The notes beneath the pieces are model-generated. The model ran no database searches. It saw only the letters and a program-made list of their open reading frames with translations, and was not told the DNA's origin. The translations under genes and the position numbers were made by a program. Below, in pieces: positions 24,218-30,337 of a stretch of DNA of 47,490 nt. The stretch's first letter is position 1, and every line of letters begins with the position of its first letter. The DNA comes from CAYVSF01 sp046482855 (GTDB taxonomy: Bacteria; Bacteroidota; Bacteroidia; Bacteroidales; UBA12077): the NCBI GenBank assembly GCA_046482855.1, contig JAWOEH010000092.1, positions 1 to 47,490 of the forward strand, written 5' to 3'.

Positions 24218-24826
24218 ATGAAAATTATCCGGGTGTTTATGCTTGTTTTTGCTATGGGGATGATTAGTACGTTTCAGGTTTTTGCCCAGGCAGATTCCCT
24301 GCATAAGGAGCATGTTGTTATCACTACCGGGAAGGTGGTGGATGGCGACACCCTGCCCCACATTAACCTGGAGCCAATTGTAGTTTTTCCGCCACTTACC
24401 TTTGACAATCGCCGACAATATCGCCGGTATGGCAAATTGGTGCGGGATGTGAAGAAGGTATATCCATACGCTAAATTGGCCAAAGCCAAACTTGAACAGA
24501 TGGAAAAGGAGTTTCAGGCTTTAGAAACAGAAAGAGAACGAAAGGCATATGTAAAAACTGTTGAACAGCAATTAATGGATGAGTTTGGCTATGAGCTTAA
24601 GAAACTTACCATTTCGCAGGGACGCTTATTATTGAAGCTTATCGATCGGGAAACCGGGGAGACTTCCTATGAGTTGTTAAAAACCCTGCGCGGAAGTTTC
24701 TCGGCAGTTTTTTGGCAGGCCGTGGCTCGCATATTTGGATCTAGTTTAAAAGCTGAATATGATGCTCATGGCGAGGATTACTTGATTGAGCGTATTGTGC
24801 TGCAGCTTGAATATGGAACGCTTTGA
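24218..24826 (+). CDS. DUF4294 family exported protein
   Basis: 202 residues with a Sec signal peptide (hydrophobic 5-20, cleavage after V-F-A, about residue 23). The mature part has I-V-V-F-P-P-L and the helical R-R-Q-Y-R-R-Y-G-K-L-V-R-D-V-K-K-V-Y-P-Y-A stretch typical of DUF4294, a Bacteroidota family of unknown role. No catalytic motif is visible. It is preceded by a hairpin (24141-24178) and is convergent with elbB. Confidence 0.85.
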   Translation: MKIIRVFMLVFAMGMISTFQVFAQADSLHKEHVVITTGKVVDGDTLPHINLEPIVVFPPLTFDNRRQYRRYGKLVRDVKKVYPYAKLAKAKLEQMEKEFQALETERERKAYVKTVEQQLMDEFGYELKKLTISQGRLLLKLIDRETGETSYELLKTLRGSFSAVFWQAVARIFGSSLKAEYDAHGEDYLIERIVLQLEYGTL

Positions 24827-24903
24827 AATTGAATGTACAACTTGCAATTTCAGAAGGCAAATAGGCCAATATAGAGGTGGATCCGCTTGTCAGGACTTTC
24901 GTG

Positions 24904-24941
24904 TTCCGCAACTACACCAAGGCTTTTGGGTAGCTGCGGAA
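24904..24941. other. Interrupted hairpin in the DUF4294/elbB convergent gap
   Basis: TTCCGCA (24904-24910) pairs with TGCGGAA (24935-24941), and inside it CTAC pairs with GTAG after one mismatch. No T run follows on either strand, so it is not a standard terminator. The rest of the 141-base gap shows nothing. Confidence 0.3.
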
Positions 24942-24967
24942 AATAGATAAGGCTGTGTTGGGTTCGC

Positions 24968-25615
24968 TTACAACAACGATAAAATGGCTTCTACTGCGTG
25001 GTTTGCTCCATCGCCAATTTGTTTAATGTTGGCATCAAGCATATAGCAGGGTGTGGTTACCACTTTGTTTTTTTTGTCAATCACTACCTGCCCATGCGTG
25101 GTCTCTTTATGTGTGGCTCCCATTTTTTCAATCGCTTCCAGGGTTCCTTTATCCTGGCCTATGGTCAATTCCACATCAGGGAGCAAACGGGCAACCAGAA
25201 CCGGTGAAATACACAGGGCGCCAATGGGTTTTTGCTGCTCGTGCATACTTCTGATGCTTCGTTCTACCTCGTGTTCAATCTGACAGTCAATGCCTTTAAT
25301 GGCAAAGTCGCTAAGGTTTTTTGCAGCTCCAAAACCACCGGGGAATAATAGTGCATCAAAGTTTTTCGCCTGAAATTCTTTAAGATCTTTTATTTCTCCA
25401 CGGGCTATGCGAGCCGATTCTACCAGCACATTTCTCTTCTCAGGCATCTCCTCGCCTGTAAGGTGATTGATGACATGGTGTTGTTCGATATTAGGGGCAA
25501 AAAGTTCGTAAGTGGCTCCTTTTGTGGCAATGGCATACATCGAAAGGGTGGCTTCGTGTATCTCTGATCCGTCATAAACGCCAGAACCTGCTAGTACAAT
25601 GGCAAATCGTTTCAT
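24968..25615 (-). CDS. elbB: ElbB-like DJ-1/PfpI family glyoxalase
   Basis: 215 residues close to E. coli ElbB (also called isoprenoid biosynthesis protein with amidotransferase-like domain, with reported glyoxalase activity). Features: V-L-A-G-S-G-V-Y-D-G-S-E at 8-19, F-P-G-G-F-G-A-A-K-N-L-S-D-F at 91-104, the nucleophilic elbow G-A-L-C-I-S-P-V with Cys135, and the T-P-C-Y-M-L C-terminal strand. The name reflects old genetic data; the physiological substrate is not settled. A near-match promoter TAATTTCG is at 25662-25669 on the minus strand, the same variant as at sucC. Downstream DNA (24827-24967) has only an interrupted hairpin. Confidence 0.92.
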   Translation of the reverse strand: MKRFAIVLAGSGVYDGSEIHEATLSMYAIATKGATYELFAPNIEQHHVINHLTGEEMPEKRNVLVESARIARGEIKDLKEFQAKNFDALLFPGGFGAAKNLSDFAIKGIDCQIEHEVERSIRSMHEQQKPIGALCISPVLVARLLPDVELTIGQDKGTLEAIEKMGATHKETTHGQVVIDKKNKVVTTPCYMLDANIKQIGDGANHAVEAILSLL

Positions 25616-25827
25616 ATTTATTCAGAGTTTATTGGGTTGCTTTTAATTTTTTCTGGTAGTACGAAATTACAATGAAATTTTAGCCAAATCAAGAGTCGAT
25701 ACTTTTTTCATGTCGTATCTTTTCTCTGCCTGATATTTTGGGTGTTTTAGTTCTGTGGCTTTATCGGGTTGTTTTTTTATCACCCCGGTCAACGACGATT
25801 TTCATTGATTTTTATGTTCGATAATTG

Positions 25828-25843
25828 TGTACATTTATGTACA
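25828..25843. promoter_or_regulatory. 16-base palindrome upstream of thpR, candidate operator
   Basis: TGTACAT TT ATGTACA: perfect 7-bp arms with a 2-base centre, 72 bases before the thpR ATG. Size and symmetry suit a dimeric regulator. The rest of the 299-base gap 25616-25914 holds only the elbB promoter variant and T-rich sequence. Confidence 0.35.
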
Positions 25844-25914
25844 GGCTTTGTGGTTGTAAGCTATCATGATACTGTAGATCTGTAACCCAAATGGGGAATT
25901 TTAATCTCATACCT

Positions 25915-26472
25915 ATGAAACGTACTTTTATTGCACTGGATATACCCTTAACGGAAGAGACAAAAACATTCTTGCTGGCAATGAAGAAGCGATTCAATAC
26001 CCAAGGAATGAAATGGGTGGATTTTGATAAACTACACCTTACGCTTCAGTTTATTGGGCCTACGTCGCCCGGTCAGGAAAGGCAAATTATTGACATCCTG
26101 CAACAGACGGTTCCTGCTTTTTCTGTTTTTGAGTTGTCGCTTAAAGGGTTAGGTGTGTTTTCCTGGAAGCGGGCGCCACAGGTTGTGTGGCTAGGTTTTC
26201 AACCTCAATCTGAACTTATGGCCTTGCAGCAGACTCTTCAGCATGAGTTGAATCAAGTAGCAATGAAGAATGATGAGCGCATATTTGTTCCTCATTGTAC
26301 TTTTTTGCGTCTAAAATCCGGTGGGAAACAGAATGAGCTTATGCAATTTGTGAGGGAGCATGCAAAGCGTTCTTTTCATAGCCTTTTAATTCAATCGGTA
26401 CAGTTTTATGCCAGTGAGTTGACACCCCGTGGCGCCGTTTATTCCCGTATTTGCTCTGTATCTCTTCACTAA
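25915..26472 (+). CDS. thpR: RNA 2',3'-cyclic phosphodiesterase (2'-5' RNA ligase family)
   Basis: 185-residue 2H phosphoesterase with both catalytic H-x-T-x motifs: H-L-T-L at 41-44 and H-C-T-F at 127-130. ThpR opens 2',3'-cyclic phosphate RNA ends; the older name is LigT. The frame extends to an ATG at 25891, but ATG 25915 (M-K-R-T-F-I-A-L-D-I) is the family start. It converges with the sugar transferase gene and the two stops overlap by 4 bases (26469-26472), leaving no room for a terminator. Confidence 0.92.
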   Translation: MKRTFIALDIPLTEETKTFLLAMKKRFNTQGMKWVDFDKLHLTLQFIGPTSPGQERQIIDILQQTVPAFSVFELSLKGLGVFSWKRAPQVVWLGFQPQSELMALQQTLQHELNQVAMKNDERIFVPHCTFLRLKSGGKQNELMQFVREHAKRSFHSLLIQSVQFYASELTPRGAVYSRICSVSLH

Positions 26473-27884
26473 ATGTGTCGCCCCCGAAAGATGATGATGA
26501 GTGTATAAATAAGTATTTTAAAATCGATGTACAAGCTCATGTTTTCGATATATAGTAAGTCGTACTTTAGTCGTTCCACCATCTCGTCCACGTTTTCGGC
26601 GTAGCCAAACTTTACTTGCCCCCATGAGGTAATGCCCGGTTTTACCTTTTGCAAATGCAAATAGTGGGGAGCTATCTGGATGATCTTATCAATAAAATAT
26701 TGGCGCTCGGGGCGTGGCCCTACAAGCGACATATCCCCTTTTAATACGTTGATAAAATTTGGCAGCTCGTCGAGTTTCGTTTTACGGAGAAACCTGCCAA
26801 AAGGTGTAATTCTGCTATCGTTTTTCGACGATAGCGCAGGCCCTTCTTTTTCCGCATCCAGATACATGGAGCGGAATTTGTACAGCGTGAACGGTCGGCC
26901 GAATTTGCCAATACGCTCATTGGTGAATATTACCGGCCCTTTCGACGTCAGTTTTATCCCCGCGGCAATGAACAAAAACAGTGGGGAGAAAAGAACCAGA
27001 GCAAGCAAGGCGCTCAGGTAATCCAGGGCTTGTTTGGTGTGGATTTGCCAGGTGGGCATGAGTCTGTGCGATAGTTCAATGAGCGGCGTGTTGTAGATTT
27101 GGGTCATCTTGACTTTCCCGCTCAGGATGTCGTACATGCTGGGGATGGCTTTTATGGTTACCGTACATCCGTGCAGTTCATTGATAATGGCAACAAGCTT
27201 GTCGTGTTCCGAGGGTTCCAAAGCGATTATCACTTCGCTCACCTCTTTCTCTTTAATAAGTGTTTCTAAATCCGTTAATCCTCCTAATAGCGGCATTTCC
27301 TTTTGTAATAGCATATCTTGATCGCCATTAATCCGTACGAACCCAATCAATTGGTTGCCCGTTCGTTTTTTCTGGTTTTTTAGCTTATCGGTAAGATCTT
27401 TTGCCCGCTGGTCACTTCCAACAATTAGCGTGTTAAAGGATAGTACTCCTTTTTGTATCAGATTTGCCTTGAGGGAGGTCATCGTAACCCGGGGCAGGTA
27501 GGTGCAACCAAATTGAAAAAGGAATAGGCTTAAGCTTAGCTGATAATAAGTTTGATGGTTTGGAACGTAATCGTCAAGCAGTAGAAAGTAAAATAAAATG
27601 ATGGTTCCGATTAACGAGGTGAGAAATGTTTGCCATAATTCCAGTAAGCGCGATTTGCGCATCACCTCTTTGTAATATCCGCTAAGGTAATGCAACACAA
27701 ACCAGAAAAATGGAAGGGTTAAAATAGCAATAACATAGCGCTCGTTAAAATGCAATGGCACGTCATGTCCAAAGAGGGCGCTTTCAACAACCTTTTTTCG
27801 GTAAATGAAAAATAATGTCCAGCTGGCTATGCTAGCTAAAACATCCACAATGATATAAAGCGATCGATGCTGTTGCAGTTTCAT
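26469..27884 (-). CDS. Polyprenyl glycosylphosphotransferase (WcaJ/EpsE-type initiating sugar transferase)
   Basis: Transfers a sugar 1-phosphate to undecaprenyl phosphate at the inner membrane to start a polysaccharide repeat. 471 residues: N-terminal hydrophobic helices (about 10-135), a cytoplasmic CoA-binding-like segment (about 150-260), then a reentrant helix at about 285-310 and the Bac_transf catalytic domain. The domain shows G-P-V-I-F-T-N-E-R-I-G, Y-K-F-R-S-M, T-K-L-D-E-L-P-N-F-I-N-V-L-K-G-D-M-S-L and V-G-P-R-P-E. It lies 33 bases after the Gfo/Idh-like gene, probably one operon. Which sugar is used cannot be told. The wider polysaccharide cluster is not here. Confidence 0.93.
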   Translation of the reverse strand: MKLQQHRSLYIIVDVLASIASWTLFFIYRKKVVESALFGHDVPLHFNERYVIAILTLPFFWFVLHYLSGYYKEVMRKSRLLELWQTFLTSLIGTIILFYFLLLDDYVPNHQTYYQLSLSLFLFQFGCTYLPRVTMTSLKANLIQKGVLSFNTLIVGSDQRAKDLTDKLKNQKKRTGNQLIGFVRINGDQDMLLQKEMPLLGGLTDLETLIKEKEVSEVIIALEPSEHDKLVAIINELHGCTVTIKAIPSMYDILSGKVKMTQIYNTPLIELSHRLMPTWQIHTKQALDYLSALLALVLFSPLFLFIAAGIKLTSKGPVIFTNERIGKFGRPFTLYKFRSMYLDAEKEGPALSSKNDSRITPFGRFLRKTKLDELPNFINVLKGDMSLVGPRPERQYFIDKIIQIAPHYLHLQKVKPGITSWGQVKFGYAENVDEMVERLKYDLLYIENMSLYIDFKILIYTLIIIFRGRHI

Positions 27885-27917
27885 TTCTTGATTTCTCGGG
27901 GCGCGTAAAGGTAATGA

Positions 27918-28742
27918 TTATTTTATCATCTCTTTGACACAGAGCATGGCTTGCTTAATTATGGACGCATCCTGAAGTCCCGAGGGTGTGGATGTGTCGG
28001 AGATTAGCTTGGCTACAACCTTTGCATCTTTCCTATTGTACTGAGTTTCATCTGGCTTGTTTAGGGGGTGTTCAATTGTTCTCACCTCCTGTCCCTGGTA
28101 GAGGATGAATAAATTACGTTTTGAAGCTTGACTATAAACAAGTGAGCAGTGCATGCCATTGGCGAAATTTATCAATAATGTAATGGGCGAATTTGTATTC
28201 ATTAGCTTGGGCGATGAAAGTACTTTAATTCTATCTACTCCCTGTTTCGAGAGTTTGTATAGTTGAAGTAAGTCGGTGTATAGCACGGGAAAAAGTGAGG
28301 CCTCTTTGATATCGGATACATATCTTTCGCGGTGAATGTAGTATGTATGGGGCGTTTCTGGATCTAAAGGAGGCTGAAGGAAGTCGGTGTTTGGGAGTAA
28401 AAAGAATGTCCGTTCAGCCTCTTTACTCAGTTTCTCCAGTCGTTCAATTTTCTCCAGGTCCAGGTCGCTATATTTAGCCATAACGATGTCTTTTCCCAGT
28501 TTTAATCCGGAAATGGCCAACTGAAAAGACTGTTCACTGCCCGAAAGAACAAGTAATACCTCTGTTTCGTCGGGAAAATGCTCAAGGGTTTGGAAAGATG
28601 GTTTTTGAAGTTTTGCACTGCATTCATCATAGGTGTCGCCGATAATATGCAACCCCGCTACAGCTCGTTTTTGCTCTTTAGTAAGTGACGAAAAGAAGGA
28701 TTCAATTTCCTTGTTGGTGCCAATAAGTCCGGTTGTGAGCAT
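27918..28742 (-). CDS. Gfo/Idh/MocA-like protein, degenerate nucleotide-binding site
   Basis: 274 residues. The N-terminus T-G-L-I-G-T-N-K-E-I-E and the Rossmann-like series (L-L-V-L-S-G near 65, V-M-A-K-Y-S near 90, F-L-L-P-N-T near 115) resemble Gfo/Idh oxidoreductases, where a sugar nucleotide is usually oxidised. The catalytic E-K-P-x motif is replaced by A-K-Y-S, so it may be a non-catalytic relative. It immediately precedes the sugar transferase gene. The ATG at 28742 is 2 bases from a large inverted repeat and about 17 bases from a promoter box, both likely used for control. Family assignment is moderate. Confidence 0.6.
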   Translation of the reverse strand: MLTTGLIGTNKEIESFFSSLTKEQKRAVAGLHIIGDTYDECSAKLQKPSFQTLEHFPDETEVLLVLSGSEQSFQLAISGLKLGKDIVMAKYSDLDLEKIERLEKLSKEAERTFFLLPNTDFLQPPLDPETPHTYYIHRERYVSDIKEASLFPVLYTDLLQLYKLSKQGVDRIKVLSSPKLMNTNSPITLLINFANGMHCSLVYSQASKRNLFILYQGQEVRTIEHPLNKPDETQYNRKDAKVVAKLISDTSTPSGLQDASIIKQAMLCVKEMIK

Positions 28743-28744
28743 AA

Positions 28745-28782
28745 TTCGTTTGTTTTTACAAACTTAACCGAAAACAAACGAA
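28745..28782. repeat. 12-bp perfect inverted repeat around the promoter of the Gfo/Idh-like gene
   Basis: TTCGTTTGTTTT (28745-28756) and AAAACAAACGAA (28771-28782) are exact reverse complements, 14 bases apart. The gap includes TAAGTTTG on the minus strand (28759-28766), an exact TAnnTTTG box. A second, overlapping pair GTTTGT (28748-28753) / ACAAAC (28758-28763) offers an alternative fold. Confidence 0.7.
28759..28766 (-). promoter_or_regulatory. Promoter -7 box (TAAGTTTG) of the Gfo/Idh-like and sugar transferase genes
   Basis: Exact TAnnTTTG match on the minus strand between the arms of the inverted repeat; transcription would start inside the left arm, giving a leader of about ten bases. 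No -33 TTTG at the right distance. Confidence 0.5.
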
Positions 28783-28890
28783 AGCGCTATGCTGTGCGGC
28801 TTTATTTATCAACGTCTTGTTGTTGATAACCCTGCTGTTTGCCGATCTTTACGATGCCTAAAAACTCGCTGGGCTTTCGATTGTTTCTGC

Positions 28891-28898
28891 TATATTTG
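28891..28898 (+). promoter_or_regulatory. pcm promoter (-7 box TATATTTG)
   Basis: Exact TAnnTTTG match followed by TGCAAAA, 16 bases before the ATG at 28915. No matching -33 element. It rules out a longer reading of the gene from 28789. Confidence 0.55.
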
Positions 28899-28914
28899 TG
28901 CAAAATTATCGTTC

Positions 28915-29559
28915 ATGGAAGATACTTTTCGTCATAAAGGGTTGCGAAAGAAGTTGGTGGAGACAGTTGCCCAAAAAGGTATTACGGATGGTGCTGTGCT
29001 TGAGGCCATAGGGAATGTTCCGCGCCACTTGTTTATGGATAGTGGCTTTATTCAGTTCGCTTATCGCGATCAGGCATTTCCTATCGGAGCCGGCCAAACG
29101 ATTTCTCAACCCTATACCGTAGCTTTTCAAACTCAATTGTTACAAGTACAAAAGCACGAGAAGGTTCTGGAGGTAGGAACCGGGAGCGGCTATCAGGCAG
29201 CCATCCTGATGGAACTGGGGGTGAAGGTCTACACCATTGAGCGCCAGCATGAGCTGTATCTTAAGTCGCGAGCTTTGCTTACCCGCCTGGGATATAAACC
29301 GTACTTCTTTTTTGGCGATGGCTATGAAGGAGTACCCCGCTATGCTCCGTACGATAAAATTATTGTTACTGCCGGCGCCCCTGAGGTCCCTCCCAAATTG
29401 GTTGACCAGTTGAAAGTAGGAGGGCGGATGGTTATTCCTTTTGGAGGCTCCGCAGGGCAAACAATGCTGCTGATTGAACGACTTGGTGAAAACGAAGTAA
29501 GGAAGACCGAACATGGAAGCTTTGCTTTTGTTCCTATGTTAAAAGGAAAGAATAAATAA
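28915..29559 (+). CDS. pcm: Protein-L-isoaspartate(D-aspartate) O-methyltransferase
   Basis: Methylates isoaspartyl residues to start repair of aged proteins, using SAM. The 214-residue protein has the PCMT signatures: P-R-H-L-F (about 37), A-Y-R-D-Q-A-F-P-I-G-A-G-Q-T-I-S-Q-P at about 49-66, and the SAM-binding V-L-E-V-G-T-G-S-G-Y-Q-A-A (about 85-97). ATG 28915 (M-E-D-T-F-R-H-K-G-L) is set by the promoter box at 28891. The metallo-hydrolase gene begins 6 bases after the stop, so the two form an operon. Confidence 0.94.
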   Translation: MEDTFRHKGLRKKLVETVAQKGITDGAVLEAIGNVPRHLFMDSGFIQFAYRDQAFPIGAGQTISQPYTVAFQTQLLQVQKHEKVLEVGTGSGYQAAILMELGVKVYTIERQHELYLKSRALLTRLGYKPYFFFGDGYEGVPRYAPYDKIIVTAGAPEVPPKLVDQLKVGGRMVIPFGGSAGQTMLLIERLGENEVRKTEHGSFAFVPMLKGKNK

Positions 29560-29565
29560 GTATTT

Positions 29566-30210
29566 ATGATAGAGATAAAAAGATGGGTTTTTAACCCTTT
29601 TCAGGAAAATACCTACTTGTTGTACAATCAACAGAAGGAAGCTTTCATTGTGGATCCGGGGTGCTATGAGGAGCACGAGAAAACCCAACTGAAAACTGAC
29701 ATCGAACAAGAGGGCCTTCAACTTAAAGCCATCATTAATACCCATGGCCATGTGGATCATGTGTTAGGAAATGCATTTGTTAGTAAAGCCTTTCAGGTGC
29801 CTTTGTGGATACATAAAGAGGATGCGTCTATGCTCGAGAATGCAGCTCAAATGGGGGTTGCCTTTGGGTTTGCCATGGAGGTATCGCCTGTGCCTGAAGC
29901 TTATCTAGGTCATGGCGATACGCTCACATTAGGCGAGGATAGGGTGAAGATTCTCCATGTGCCCGGACACAGCAAGGGGAGCATCGTACTATATGTGCCT
30001 GAGGCAGGATTTGTGGTCTCGGGCGACGTGCTCTTTCAGGCCAGCATTGGACGTACCGATCTGCCCGGAGGGAATCAGCACGATTTGATTGATGGCATTC
30101 ATCAGCACCTGCTCTCGCTACCCGACGATACCGTCGTGTACCCCGGACACGGGCCCGAAACCTCTGTGGCATTTGAAAAGGAGAATAATCCTTTCTTAAC
30201 AAGGACTTAA
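29566..30210 (+). CDS. Metallo-beta-lactamase fold hydrolase, glyoxalase II-like
   Basis: 214 residues with the dinuclear zinc motif T-H-G-H-V-D-H (about 59-65), the third-ligand His in V-P-G-H-S-K-G-S (about 133), D in V-S-G-D-V-L-F (about 153) and the last His in Y-P-G-H-G-P-E-T (about 197). The closest familiar group is the short YcbL-type hydroxyacylglutathione hydrolase-like proteins, which lack the glyoxalase II C-terminal domain. The substrate is unknown. Co-transcribed with pcm; a link to damaged metabolite clean-up is plausible but inferred. Confidence 0.9.
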   Translation: MIEIKRWVFNPFQENTYLLYNQQKEAFIVDPGCYEEHEKTQLKTDIEQEGLQLKAIINTHGHVDHVLGNAFVSKAFQVPLWIHKEDASMLENAAQMGVAFGFAMEVSPVPEAYLGHGDTLTLGEDRVKILHVPGHSKGSIVLYVPEAGFVVSGDVLFQASIGRTDLPGGNQHDLIDGIHQHLLSLPDDTVVYPGHGPETSVAFEKENNPFLTRT

Positions 30211-30260
30211 TCATTTGTTTTATAACATAACACACCGATGGAAACCTTAAGGATTCTTCT

Positions 30261-30290
30261 TTTGTTAGATGAAATAGATTATTAAATTTG
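30261..30290 (+). promoter_or_regulatory. gcvP promoter
   Basis: TTTG (30261-30264), 18-base spacer, TAAATTTG (30283-30290). The predicted leader is about 40 bases to the ATG at 30338. No glycine-riboswitch aptamer fits in that leader. Confidence 0.65.
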
Positions 30291-30337
30291 GAACTGTTTT
30301 AAATTATTATATGTAACTCGTACTAATTTACTGGAAT

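Noticed and set aside
30211..30337. Glycine riboswitch ahead of gcvP
   Set aside because: The leader after the predicted start is only about 40 bases and shows no aptamer-like sequence.
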